From Pyrocephalus nanus (Eukaryota; Chordata; Aves; Passeriformes; Tyrannidae): a stretch of DNA of 64,000 nucleotides. Shown here in pieces: positions 50,601 to 60,882 of this stretch (position 1 is the stretch's first letter; each line of letters opens with the position of its first letter). The notes beneath the pieces are model-generated. The model ran no database searches, was not told the origin of the DNA, and worked only from the letters and a program-made list of their open reading frames with translations. The stretch spans positions 28,222,145 to 28,286,144 of the forward strand of contig CM076266.1 in assembly GCA_038380795.1 (NCBI GenBank). The letters are read 5' to 3'. A program made the translations under genes and the position numbers.

Positions 50601-51537
50601 TTATAAATGGGAATTCCAGTCCCCTCATATTTTTATAGAAAACATCACTTTAGACTAGCTATTCTTTATCAGTGTACTTCTTATTAAAAAACAAAAAACA
50701 AACAAACAAAAAAACCCCAACTATGAAAAGGACTATGGTTCAACCTTCATAATCCAAAGTATTACACTGAATTAATCTCTCTTCCTCCTGAGGTACTGGG
50801 GAAAGAGACATTGAAGTATTGTCTAGTCACTTTAAGGTAAGAAATGGCCCAGCAAAAAAAATTATTATGGTCAGTTTTCAGCCTAACTGCAGTTAATGCA
50901 ACATGCATCTCAAATCTCTACATAAAAATGCCGACTTCTGTCTCTCGGTATAGTGCTGTCACAATTTGTTGTTGTGACAATTCAGTTGTTGTGAAGTGGA
51001 AAATAATTTTTTTTTTCTTATGGTAACTTCTGTAACATCATAAGGTTCAGCTTCCAAGCACAGAATAGGTAGGCCATAATCACCAGCTCTTGGATTATGA
51101 ATTGGAGTGTTAGCTAAATTAAGGAAGAATAGGCAAACAGACTTTGCATCTCTTAACTCCTGTTCACTAGGCATCTACCACAAAGCTAACTTGTTCAGAT
51201 ATCTTGAAATAATAACTAGATGTTAGGAGATGAAAATTCTTATAACTAGAGGCATTTTTATCTGTCTTTAGTTTAAGTCTTAAACTCAGTAAACAAAAGG
51301 GCAGTAGTAGTTATTTCTAGGTTAGAAGATAGGTATAGTAGCTGCACACCTTGTCTGATTCAATGGACATGTAAAATTCCCTGTATTCCCCACAACATAA
51401 TAGAGAACAAAACTACTTACTACAAGCACAAACTTCAGTTCTCGTTCTGCAGTAGTCTGTTGAAGCAGAGTGAGGATAAGATGAAAAGAAAAACACAGGA
51501 CCCTAGACAGGTTGGGAACCTGTATCATCACACCCAT
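32486..51537 (-). CDS. ACP3: ACP3 copy A: prostatic acid phosphatase, complete gene
   Basis: A histidine acid phosphatase (branch 2 of the histidine phosphatase superfamily) that hydrolyses phosphomonoesters in the secretory/endolysosomal and extracellular space; mammalian ACP3 also dephosphorylates AMP to adenosine. Eleven coding exons join in frame: 51421-51537, 46242-46337, 44165-44251, 43078-43230, 40353-40451, 38795-38899, 37644-37776, 36158-36240, 34262-34368, 33519-33688 and 32486-32604. The product is 422 residues, or 393 if exon 10 is read through to the TAG at 33489-33487; human forms are about 418 and 386. A signal peptide covers roughly residues 1-30. RHGDRTP places the nucleophile at His43, the substrate Arg of DYDRT is Arg110, and the HD proton donor is His292-Asp293. 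The human sequon positions are kept (NST, NYT, NDT), as are the six disulfide cysteines. Intact and probably functional. Confidence 0.95.
33365..33370 (-). promoter_or_regulatory. Candidate poly-A signal, ACP3 copy A secreted isoform
   Basis: ATTAAA variant hexamer on the minus strand about 117 bases past the secreted-form stop. It is the nearest such signal I see in intron 10. Confidence 0.3.
33487..33688 (-). CDS. ACP3: ACP3 copy A exon 10 (C-terminus of secreted form)
   Basis: Encodes (G)[19 protein letters not shown], then [20 protein letters not shown] to [10 protein letters not shown]. It holds the NDT sequon, the CxxxC disulfide pair and the last conserved Cys. Read through, it ends [12 protein letters not shown] at the TAG (33489-33487), giving the secreted isoform. 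For the membrane isoform it is cut at AGAG|GTAGTG (end 33519, phase 1), with an alternative donor AAC|GTGAGA (end 33526, phase 0). Confidence 0.9.
34262..34368 (-). CDS. ACP3: ACP3 copy A exon 9 (HD motif), GC donor
   Basis: 35 codons plus two bases starting [20 protein letters not shown] and ending ELYQESS. His-Asp is the conserved substrate-binding His and proton-donor Asp. The exon ends at a non-canonical GC donor (GG|GCAAGTATC); a GT donor giving the same frame is not present nearby. Copy B has the same GC donor. Confidence 0.94.
35430..35590. repeat. Possible ancient interspersed repeat
   Basis: A stretch containing CACAGGATGTTGCAGAGGCC and AAGACTATAAATGCATTTAA resembles an old dispersed element I associate with amniote genomes (a shared GATGTTG.GGAGGCCAAGA core), but I cannot name the family. 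It lies in intron 8 of ACP3 copy A. Confidence 0.35.
35728..35840. repeat. A/C-rich low-complexity tract
   Basis: About 110 bases almost free of G and T: an A-run, then ACAAA, AACC and CCAACC words. The gene strand reads T/G-rich. It lies in intron 8 of ACP3 copy A and accounts for spurious hydrophobic open frames on the minus strand. Confidence 0.85.
36158..36240 (-). CDS. ACP3: ACP3 copy A exon 8
   Basis: 83 bases, two to finish Gly then 27 codons, [20 protein letters not shown] then KMEVYSA. It is homologous to human VLVNEILNHMKRA ... KLIMYSA. The donor is GTGAGTAT. The identical-length exon in copy B lies at 62340-62422. Confidence 0.93.
37644..37776 (-). CDS. ACP3: ACP3 copy A exon 7
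   Basis: 44 codons plus one base: [20 protein letters not shown], then [20 protein letters not shown] and RLQG. It contains the conserved NYT sequon and the LSELSLLSL-type helix. It ends in phase 1 at GTAAATC. It has the same length (133 bases) and phases as the homologous exon of copy B. Confidence 0.94.
38795..38899 (-). CDS. ACP3: ACP3 copy A exon 6
   Basis: 35 codons from [18 protein letters not shown] to [11 protein letters not shown], matching human DFIATL ... GIWSKVYDPLYCE and keeping the second cysteine. It has a C-run polypyrimidine acceptor (CCCCCCCAG) and a GTAATAAT donor. Confidence 0.93.
40353..40451 (-). CDS. ACP3: ACP3 copy A exon 5
   Basis: 33 codons, [20 protein letters not shown] onward to NRIQPYM. 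It aligns with the human FRNCPRFQELESET segment, including the first disulfide cysteine. The acceptor is TTTCAG at 40453-40452 and the donor GTAAGAC starts at 40352. Confidence 0.93.
43078..43230 (-). CDS. ACP3: ACP3 copy A exon 4
   Basis: 51 codons from [17 protein letters not shown] to HIFQKSTEQ, containing the substrate-binding Arg of DYDRT and the [14 protein letters not shown] stretch diagnostic of ACP3/ACP2. Phase 0 on both sides. The acceptor is CTTCAG and the donor GTGAGTA. Confidence 0.95.
43535..43638 (+). mobile_element. CR1 LINE 3'-end fragment
   Basis: CAGGGATGTAGCTTAGTGG, then GTTGGACTTGATAATTATAA, AGGTCTTTTCCCTCCTAAAT and GATTCTATGATC form a typical CR1 3'UTR terminus, 5'-truncated. 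It lies in intron 4-5 territory just left of exon 3 of copy A, antisense to the gene. Confidence 0.88.
44165..44251 (-). CDS. ACP3: ACP3 copy A exon 3
   Basis: 29 codons, [17 protein letters not shown] then [12 protein letters not shown]. It aligns with the human GMEQHYELGEYIRKRY segment and keeps an N-glycosylation sequon (NST). The acceptor is CACAG and the donor GTATATAT, a weaker donor than its neighbours. Confidence 0.94.
44391..44974 (-). mobile_element. Solo LTR of an avian endogenous retrovirus
   Basis: A 584-base element read on the minus strand from TGTGCTGGTTTTGCC to AACCGCAGCA, with TG...CA ends, a TATA box (TATAAAG, 44701-44695) and a poly-A signal (AATAAA, 44572-44567), in the right order for an LTR. 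No gag, pol or env sequence adjoins it, so it is a solitary LTR. Flanking bases show no clear target-site duplication at the ends chosen. The sequence resembles LTRs abundant in songbirds; I cannot name the family. It sits in intron 2 of ACP3 copy A, in the same orientation as the gene. Confidence 0.82.
45097..45131. repeat. Three-copy 11-bp tandem repeat
   Basis: TCTATACAAAT occurs three times, at 45097-45107, 45108-45118 and 45121-45131. The last two copies are separated by AT. It lies just outside the LTR. Confidence 0.9.
46242..46337 (-). CDS. ACP3: ACP3 copy A exon 2 (RHGDRTP catalytic motif)
   Basis: 32 codons beginning [16 protein letters not shown] and ending GFGQLTK, phase 0 on both sides. 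It contains the RHGxRxP signature with the phosphohistidine nucleophile. The acceptor is TTAG at 46341-46338 and the donor GTATGTTG starts at 46241. Confidence 0.95.
46338..51420 (-). other. ACP3 copy A intron 1, no gene found
   Basis: A 5.1-kb intron between the signal-peptide exon and the RHGDR exon. It is AT-rich with short open frames only; I recognise no exon or clear transposon in it. Confidence 0.6.
51421..51537 (-). CDS. ACP3: ACP3 copy A exon 1 (signal peptide)
   Basis: Encodes 39 residues from [13 protein letters not shown] through a hydrophobic core ([13 protein letters not shown]) to ERELKFVLV, which aligns with the KELKFVTLV that begins mature human ACP3. The ATG has A at -3 and G at +4 and is the first in-frame ATG; the open frame extends upstream without another ATG. 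The donor is GTAAGTAG at 51420. Promoter elements upstream are not obvious, and no CpG island is present, which fits a tissue-restricted gene. Confidence 0.9.
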
Positions 51538-54500
51538 TCTGGCAGAGGAGGGAAAAAGGCTTTGTAGCCCCAGCAGCTGCTCAGGCTGAACAGCCGAGAT
51601 GTCAGGCTGTACTTTCAAAAGGGGTGGAACTGCCGCTGGTGCATTTCAAATGCAAGAGGAATGTTGTGTGACTACGCAACAAATTGCATTGCCCTTTGTT
51701 TTCAAATTACTGTTTACATTCTTCTTAAATCATAATTCACTTCCTTTTTTTCTCTGATATTTTTCTCTTTTGGAGTGTAAGGATGAGTTAAAATACAAAG
51801 GAGTTGCTAAGCATTCCTAATGTTTCAACCTACCTGTTCTGATTCCACTTCTCAGTGCTTGGAATTTTTCCAAACTACAGCATGGCCACAAGGATGAACT
51901 CAGAACCAAGAGGCAATACTCTTTCTCTTTTCTCTTTGCTGCTCAGCTAGTTCACTTTTCAGCTTCCCTCCCCTTCTTTGTTCTTCCCTCTTCCATATTA
52001 TTGCTGTGAAAGCAGAATAATTATTTCAAACAACATTTCAGGTAGGTTAAAATTGCCAGTCCCTTAGATATAATAGTTGAAATCTTGCAACAAGTGTGCT
52101 CTTTAAGCTCCTTGCTGGGCAGTTATTTGCTCTTCAATTTGCGTGTGTTGCTTTTCTTTTCCCGTGGACTATTTCTGTACTTCCCCTTTTGTGAGTGCTT
52201 ATATCAAGATTTTTTTTGGCCTCAGGTCTCTAAGAAATTTCTTGTGAACAAAGCCTGGAGTTCACATTTTTATTGTTACTGATTAAGAACACTCTTTCTG
52301 ACAGTAGCTCACTGCCTTTGAGAAGATTGCTCAGCTTGCCTCTGCTGACTGCCTCTCTGTAAAATAAGAATAATGATACTCATAGACTTGATTTCGCAAG
52401 GATTTTCTGAGTAAATTGATTAGTTTGCAGAGACCTATGAATAGAATTCTTTAAATATTAAAACTTTAGTTCCTTAGTGTATTGTCATTCCATTCCTGTC
52501 ATACCCAAATCTGTCTCAGGGTCTCCTTTTGAGCTCTCTGCAACAGTATTCTCTACAAAAGGTTCTATCTTTAGGGCCCTAAAGCCCACTAAGGCTTGGG
52601 TGTTCTCTCCTCTGAGTTGTGTGAATGTCCTTATGTATCCACTTTGCCTGATGGATGGGAGTACTACAGCTCCCAGACTTTCCTGTTTGTCTTCTCGCTC
52701 CATTACCAGTTTTCAACACTTGGGCTTCTTTCTTACTCCACTGTTACATCTCCACCCTTCTTTTTGATCTCTCCTGATATGATTTTTGCCTATGCAGAAG
52801 GTGTAACAGAGAAATCCATGCTTCGTAAATATATAATACTTTGTCTTTCTGAAAAAAAACATGAGATGATGATCTTCCTCTACTATTTAAGAGTACAAAT
52901 CATAAAATATACTTTCTTTAGAATACTTCAGTATGCCTCAAAAATCTGGGATGCATGCCCTACTTTTTTAATCTATATGGTTTTCTAGATGGGTGGTTCC
53001 TAAGCTCTTTGATCAAGAAATTCTTGTTAGCTCTCATAATTTTTTCTTTTCCTTTCTAAGCCCTTACCATGAAATTCATAACTGATCAGGTTTTTTATAA
53101 GAGTTGCTGGTTTATTGTGTTTTGTTGATAAGTGATTATGACTACTGAAGTCTCATTATTATGGAACCCTGATAGTGACTTCACTTTCGACATGACCTCA
53201 GTTTTTTTTGTGATTCTGGATGGCACCATTCAGAAATGTTTGAAAATATATAACAACCCCATTGTAAAGAAAATCTTCGCTTACATCTCTTAAAAATCAT
53301 ATTTTAACCCAAGACCAAGCATATAACAAGTTGTTCTGCTTTTTGTGGTTTCATTCTTCCCTTTGGCATGTAACTTTGCTATTGAGATTATTTTATGCTT
53401 GCAACAACTTAAATAAATGTCTACACATTCCAAAATGAAAGAATATCCCATTCATGTGCCATAGTGGTTAAGACAGGTTTCTGTAGGAATCCCATATGCA
53501 ATCTGTAAGTACTTTGGTAGTATGTATTTATTCGGGAAATTTCCTTGCCTGTCTTGAATTGTTTCCATTTCTAATGGGCCTTTGGCAGCTATAAGCTTGT
53601 TATAAGCTCATATTCTGCAACAACTAAATCCTGGATCTTTTCAGAAAAAGTTGCTTAAAATAATAATTAAAAAAAAAATCCTTCTTAACTCAATCTATTT
53701 ACAGTTGTCCAAGCATTCTAATGCAAGTGAACCTAAACAATTTGAGTCATGTTTATGTTAATTTGGCTCACTGTCATATATTTTAATTATCAAATTAGGG
53801 CATTGAGTAGAATTAACCTAAACACAATTATCCATTTTAAGTGCATGTATCTGTGTAAAAGGCTTGCTGAAGCGTAGCTTGATTAGCTTTGAAGTGGCCT
53901 GGTTGCGAAAGAACCCATGCTTTAATGTACACAAGGGTTACCTGAGGTAACCACTGCTGGTGGAGCTCAACCTACACACTGGAAGGGTGGAAGTCATTGC
54001 AGCCAAGGCAGAAGGGTATGAAGCTGCTGCCAGCACTCATGGACCAGGCTGCTCACATGGGGAACCAGCTCAGGTCCTGTTAATGACTGACTGTGCAGAT
54101 TAACACTTGATATAGTTTGCATTTACCTGCAGTCATCTTTTTCAAGCTTCTTTTGAGATGAGAAAGAGAAGGAAAAGAAATTTTGGTTTCAGTAAACAAA
54201 GTGACACATTTTCCAGGCACTGTTTTGAAGCACTTAAGAGAAAAACAAAAGCCTGTCTTGCAGTCCAGTGTTGGGTTGTTTTCACCCAACTGTGGGAAGT
54301 GGGAAGGGACAAAGGAATTAATTTGTGACACAGGAAGAATTAGCTTACTTATGCTGGTGATAGAAAATGAATCTATATCTTGCACTGCAGGGAAAAATGC
54401 CCTAAGCACAAAGTTACTGCTCTATAGGCAAGAGGGGGGGAGAAAGTGTCTACTCACCATGTCCTAGTAAATTGCTAGTTTGTCCCAAGTTTGTAATATG

Positions 54501-54900
54501 CACCTGGTTAGAAGGCTTAGAGAGAATTTCTTTTTGGTCTTACGAGATTAAGATGTTTTCCTGAGACACAGAAGCCTAGTCTGTAGGTTTTTGCAGGTTT
54601 GTATATTTCTAAGAAGTATGTAAGCAGACTGAACAGCAAATAAGAAAGAGACAGAAAGCACTCTTCATCTTCACTTTCCCCTCTGAAACTCTGCAGTCTG
54701 GTGGTGATTTTGGTTTCTGGAAGAGGTAGAGTCAGATCCTTCCGGTAAAGGAAGGATTTTAACTTCTGTCAGTCACATCTCAGATGAGTGCCATAAACAC
54801 TAAAGAGAAGGAAAACCTATTTCTACCGCTACCGTGAAACAAATCAAAATTAGTCAATTCATTTGATCCATATTTGTGAGTACTGCAAAGTTTGGGTTTG

Positions 54901-54936
54901 GTTTTTGTTTGTTTGTTTGTTTGTTTGGTTTGTTTT
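54901..54936. repeat. (GTTT)n simple repeat
   Basis: A tandem GTTT array with minor interruptions, in the ACP3 inter-copy spacer. Confidence 0.9.
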
Positions 54937-56861
54937 CTTTCTTTCATTTTTGGTAGTCAGTCAGCTCAGTAAATAGCCCAAAGAGAAGAGGAAGTGATAC
55001 AATTAACAAAAGGGATAGTCCAGGCTCTCCAATTCAAGGACAAAATTACTATTCCGTCTGTTGTTCATTCCCCATCTTGCTCACACTGCTTCAGCATATG
55101 ACAGGAAAATTAATGAATATCAGAAGGTGTTTCCACTTATATTACAGCATCTATGACTATTTAGGTTATTGTATCATTAGCAAGTCTTCCTTAAAATATG
55201 ACTGGTTTGTTTATGCATTGTTTATGAAAGAAGAGAGGGAGTTGCATTTCTAGGTGATCCCACTGTTTCAACATATTTAATTTTAAATAGTTTAAATAAT
55301 AGTCTAAATATTTTCAAAGCCGAAATGTAATATTTTTTTCAGCATTTTTACTAATTTCTTCTTTAAGAGGAACTGAAATGAACCTGTTTATGGCTTCATA
55401 CCTGCAAAAGACTACAGGACTGATTTTTCAAAGGAAGTCAGCTGGTGAAGTTGTAGAAAAACATAGTTTAGAGCTGTTTATTATTCGTTCATTGGCATCT
55501 CGAATTTACTGTCCTACAATAAGATCTGAGCTTGATGTTTCAGCCTTTAAAACACTGTTGTTTATTTTAGCTCTGAGTAAGCAAGGTAAAAAGGAAATCT
55601 TGCTTTCTGTGTTTCTACAGTGATAGTCCTAAGAACAAAAAACATCACAAAGAATGTGTGTGATGGGGTTTCTGCTGAATAAGGATGAGGGGAATAAAAT
55701 AATTTAGAAATACCTTAATTTTTTAATTAAATTTGAAATTTATTTTTGCTCAGCAGAAATCAGAATGTTCAAGGTACATTCACTGGGCATGTAGCATGGA
55801 AGAAGTCATGGTCTGAACATGTGATGGGAAGGGGGGACCTTACATTGGTGTACTGTGAGTGGTGACCTCAGCTAGGATGCACTTCCATAGCTGAACTGAA
55901 GTGCTGAGACCAGGGTCCATCCAGCTCTGTGATCCCCCATACCAGACAAAACTGTGGGACAGATTAAGGGTCTTCATGCAACTCTGAACATTTCTGAGAG
56001 ATGGATTTGGGTGAGGAAGGAGGGGAGGAACTGGGAACTGGACACAAAAGAGAATCATGAAAAACGTCTCAGCTCTTGCATTTTCTATGTGAGCCTTGTG
56101 CAGTCTGGGAAATCAACAGAAAAGTTGCCCTTGCCTGTGATGGGAGAAGCATGAAACCCCCTTTACAGCTCTTGAACTTCCACTTCTAAACATCTGGCCA
56201 AAAAAACCCACATTTAAAACATCTCAAGGAGCATATTGGCACAAGTTCAGAAAAAGAAGAATCAGGAACAGGTTTAGAAGAAACAAAAAGAAGACCTAGA
56301 AATTTGTTTTTGACAGCCAAATCTGTTAGAAGTGTGATATCAATAAAGATGGAGCCTTAGCTTTTCCTTTCTATTTGCTTCTTCCAGCAGGTTTTTTGTA
56401 ATAACTTCTTGTTAAGGGAGATGTCATGATCAATGTGTTTTTGAAATGAATCATTTAAATAGCTTGCACTAACTTTCCTGTGAGGGCTGCAAGGCCTAAG
56501 AAGGCTTTTTGCTGGTGTCTGTTGTGGGACATTAAGGTAATACAGAATAAACAAGCTTGTTTTTATTAAGAAGTAGCTAGAACTGGTTGTCTCATGTTGT
56601 TGGAAAACCCTTGTTTTTACCTTTGTTTGGATGCTATGGTAAAAGGGGTTGCATTTTTTGACTAGAGGGAATAATTTATTTTTATCTCTGTGTTTGCTGC
56701 GAAATCTACCTACAGTGCTTCTTGATGAACCATGAATCCTATAATGGCTTGAGAAGCACAGGAATTGTTGCTTGGGACCCTCTGAGAAGAGAATGGGCAT
56801 TTATAGTGAGAATTGTGAATCTCAGATTCTTGCTAGAGGGGAAAGGGATCATTTTATTATT

Positions 56862-56918
56862 TTGATTCATTTTAACTTACAGCAGCTATCTTGATTCATT
56901 TTAGCTTAAGCAGCTATC
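56862..56918. repeat. Two-copy 29-bp tandem repeat
   Basis: TTGATTCATTTTA followed by CTTA and AGCAGCTATC occurs twice in direct succession (56862-56890, 56891-56918), with one substitution and a one-base length difference. Confidence 0.88.
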
Positions 56919-59900
56919 TGCTTACTCTGTAATTCTAAAAAGGAATATGCTTTTCATAGGCTTAGCATCTATTTTAAAAACCTGGCCCAAGGAAAGGAAG
57001 CTAAAATGGCAAAATTTTCTATATCTCATCTATTACTCTGATTCTCTTTAAAATGACCTGCAGGCAATGAGACTGGTTACAAAGGTCCTATCCACTGTGA
57101 GAAAATTTAAAAAAAAGAAAGCAAAGAAGTGTTCACTGTTTTCAGAAGTTACTTGCATCTGATTGTGCTGATCCAGCTTTTGTGGTAAGAACACAAACTA
57201 TTTTTGCAATAGCAATATTAGAAAATGTAACCAGTGAGGGATTGCCCAAGAGGTTCTGCATGCTTTAGTGAGCACATGGCTTTGGAGTTTTCTATTCTGT
57301 GGCGCATACTTTTTGTTGTTAATGTCAAGAGCAGTGTGAACCTACAGGCTCCCCTGAGGAACAAAATTTATATGGTCAGATCAGAGTATACAACCAAAGC
57401 AACGTGATGAAAGAAAGGTATTTGAAAAGCTATTTGAAACCATAAATTATTCTTCTTTCAAAATTAACACTTGGCCTTCTTATCTTTTGGAAAGAATATT
57501 TGAAAGCCTTGTTGGATCAGCAAACTGTATTCTAGGTCTTCATGGTAGCTAGCCTGGCTGTTGTAGGCTTCTCTTAGGTCTAGACTCACGGTCCATTTTT
57601 TTCCATAAGTCTATATAGACTTCCTTCTATATAGAGGTAGGATATTTGTGCATGTCTAAGACAGAAAAAAAGGGGAAAAAAAGATATCTCTTAGTTAGTA
57701 AACAGGCATTATCCTTATTTTTGTGGCTTTTGGAATCTGTTTGTGTGAAATGTTTCATTACTTCTTGAATAAAATAAAGTCTAAGGACACTGGAATGACT
57801 CATCCTTCTGGGGTCTCCTTTTGAAGCACTGCTTCTGTCACCAATTCTGGAAGTTCTTGCCTCATTCTTCAAAAGAGGGCAACACTCCTTCAGAGGTATA
57901 TTCCAATCTTACTGTAAATGTAGGCGATAGCCCTTTAAAACACTGTAGCTACAATTACATTTGTGAATTAGTTCTCACAAAATCCCTTTGGAATTAATAG
58001 ATCTTGAACATTACTCTGGTTTAAATCTGCTCTTGGGTCTTACTACTTGATACAGTACAGCAAATATTCATGAAGGAAAAGTCCTTGCTTTCAATAATTT
58101 TTGGTTATTGTGCTGAGGAATGTTTTCTTTTGATAAAGATCCAGAGACTGTTCATGCTGACGGAATTTAGGAAGAAATGTTAGACTGTAGTCACACCAGA
58201 GTGTGGAAGGAGTTGTTCCATAAAGCTAATCACACTGAAGATCATGGAGGGAACACCTAAAAGCAAGACAAAAAGAGAGAATCCCTCTTAGAATGTGGCC
58301 TTCTCCAAAAACATTGCAAACCTGTAAATTATACCTCAACAAGAGGGTAGCTCAAATTAAGTGTGGAAGACTTAACAAATTTGATCTCATTTTGATGGAA
58401 TTTGAAAAAGTCCTATGAAATGTTGAGTCAATACACACTGAAATCTTCCTGAGCAGCAAAAAGTGTGCAGAGAGAGCACAGTTTTTTTCTCTTTCCCAAA
58501 TATGCTGAGCTAATTTTGTTTCCTATGTTCCACAATGTGGTCATCATGATGTGGAAGAACTTGACTCTGATTTATACCACTCTCAAATACTGCTACTGTA
58601 TTGTGTGACCTGTAATAATAATACTTGCATAATCCCTTTATTTCCCTGTAGTGGGGACGTAAGTCCTTTCCATGAAACTTCAATTATACATTTTCTGGAA
58701 ACAGCTTTATGTTTGGGAACTGGTGCCTTCCTGTAGAATAGCTACCTAAGTTAATTTTTTGAGCTCAGTCACTCCTGGATTTCATTTAAAAAGTTGCATT
58801 TATGGACTTCTATTCATCAGATGCTCTGATGCATGTGTAATCAAAATATTAACATATGCATTAGCAAAGAATGATATTTGACATTATTTTTGACAAATCT
58901 GAAAACAGCTGAAAACGGTGATGTTTCAGCCATGCATGTTAGGTGTCAATGTGACCTGTAAACTCTTTGCATCACTATTCACCTTAATTTAGCTTCCTGG
59001 TGTTAAAACTCATCCATTCCAGCCTATCTGCATTCATTGTGAACTGGTAGAGCACAGTGGTTTAGCACAGCACAGTCTGTCTGTCAGAGTGCTTCACGGT
59101 GCGGGCTTGGGAGCTGTGGGCCTTGCTTGGCGTTTTCCCAAGTGCTACTCATGCACAGCAGAGAGTTAAAACTGCCTGCAGGAGAAGCAAAATTGACATT
59201 TCCTAAATTAGCAAAAATAATAGGATCTGGCCCCAACAGGTGCACTCTGAACCAGGATAAGATAGGGGAAAGTGTCAAATTTTGGTATGACAATATGAAA
59301 AATATTTTGATTGGAGCATCAGGTTTGATTGTAACTTCTTTCATGGTCCATATGTGCTTTTTAGCACTCAGGATTGCTGATGAAAGCAGTGATGCTGGAT
59401 TTGGTGTAAAATGCCTGAACATCATCTAACTTCTACTTCATCAAACTTTGAGAATTGGAAAAATGTGCAGCCTTTGTGTTCAACTTCAAGGCTAAATATT
59501 TGTGTCTTCATTATTGTCAAATTTTGGTTATATGATGGATTTTTTTGTTGTTTATTTACTTGGTCAGTTACAGAGCTTGCTTTGTGAAGGAGAGGAACTA
59601 ATTTCCACAAAACTTAGGTTACTAAGCACCACAATATAAACACAAAGTATTTATCACTATCTTCCATGACTGTATTAACAGCTTTGTCAAAAAAACTCCT
59701 CTTCAGAAACAACCTCTCCCTCCCTCTGCCAAATAACCTTTGCAATTAAATGTGGTAATTTCCTGATATGTTTCCTGAGAATTTGTGAGCAATGACTATA
59801 GTGAAGAAATTTATTTAGTGAATCATTAGTTACTAATTTTTCATTCATTCTGGATAAACTATCTCTGTTAATGGGTTCAAGATATTTAAGAGGAAATTAT

Positions 59901-60725
59901 TTTCACCCAGATGAGTTGGCTGGTCTACATTCTTATAATCTCTGACATTTCAAATTCTCCCTGAGATCAGTGATTCAGAAAGCAGTATGGTATTTTTTTA
60001 ATGTTAGGTACAATATTTGATCATCAAAAAGTGGGGTCTGTTTGCTTTTCATTTCCCTTAAGGAATACAGAACTAGAAAAGACAGACAATGCCATTTTCT
60101 TCCTTCCTATTCCCTCCTTCTGCAAAAGTAAATAATATCAGTGATCAAAATGGACATTTAAACATCCTACTATGGAGATACAGACAACCTACGAGGGAAT
60201 GTGTTAGTATGCCAATGTGTGTCTGTATATCTTTACATTCAGGTGAGTACTGGTCTGGTATACTGTTCAATATTCATCTCTTTTAATCTCCGAATGCCTC
60301 CTAAAATCAAGGGAATGCATAATGTTGCTAATCAGCTTGAACAAATACTCTGCAGTCGGAGAAGATAAAGTGACTGTTTTAAGTCAGTGCATTTGTATGT
60401 GCTTCCTCAGTAACTGAAGGTCTTTTTAACTGTACTGAAACTAAACAAATAAAAAAAATTCATATGAAAAACAGTATGGTGAAGTCTGATCAGCCTTGAT
60501 TTCATTTCATCAGAAAGTTGATCTGGAATGCATAAATGCATCAATGGAGTAGAAACTGTGGCCATGGGTACAATTCTGTCTTACTAGATCTGCATATTTT
60601 TCATTTCAGACCAGACCCTTATGATAATGATTGTTACACTAAATGAGCTGTTGGCAGAAGATCTAATCGTGACTTTACTTTTGGGTGCATGTGCCCAAAG
60701 CACCTAACTTACCTCTTTTGATGTC

Positions 60726-60882
60726 CTACATCCTACATTCTTTTGTCCAGTAGCGAACGAGGACAGGAGAGACCAACTGGGTAAATCTCTCCAGTGGACA
60801 GCGGAATTTGCAGCCAGGGAGGGTGAGAGGGTGAGGATTTCTCAAGGAATTATTCCGATAGTACATTTCTATGGTGTATTGC
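60726..60882 (-). CDS. ACP3: ACP3 copy B exon 10-equivalent (terminal)
   Basis: (G)[20 protein letters not shown], then [20 protein letters not shown] and [11 protein letters not shown], then TAG at 60728-60726. Beyond the stop the reading frame would continue DIKR to AGAG|GTAAGT near 60713, a consensus donor at the position homologous to copy A's exon 10 donor. Confidence 0.92.

Larger units (their letters stand above)
51640..60280. other. Spacer between the two ACP3 copies, no gene found
   Basis: About 9 kb from copy A exon 1 to the 3' end of copy B. It should hold the copy A promoter and the copy B 3'UTR. It includes a TTTG simple repeat (54901-54936) and a two-copy 29/28-bp tandem repeat (56862-56918). 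I looked on the minus strand for a copy B anchor exon resembling 32486-32604 and found none. The longest open frame (56357-56800, minus, 147 codons) is unrecognised and within chance expectation. Confidence 0.55.

Noticed and set aside
51538..51618. In-frame extension upstream of the ACP3 copy A start
   Set aside because: The frame stays open, but the upstream start would be TTG, not ATG. The ATG at 51537 has a strong context and places the signal peptide at the N-terminus.
56357..56800. 147-codon minus-strand open frame between the ACP3 copies
   Set aside because: It starts with a real ATG and a nearby TATAAA-like string, but the protein is low in recognisable motifs and does not resemble ACP3. 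Its length is within chance expectation.
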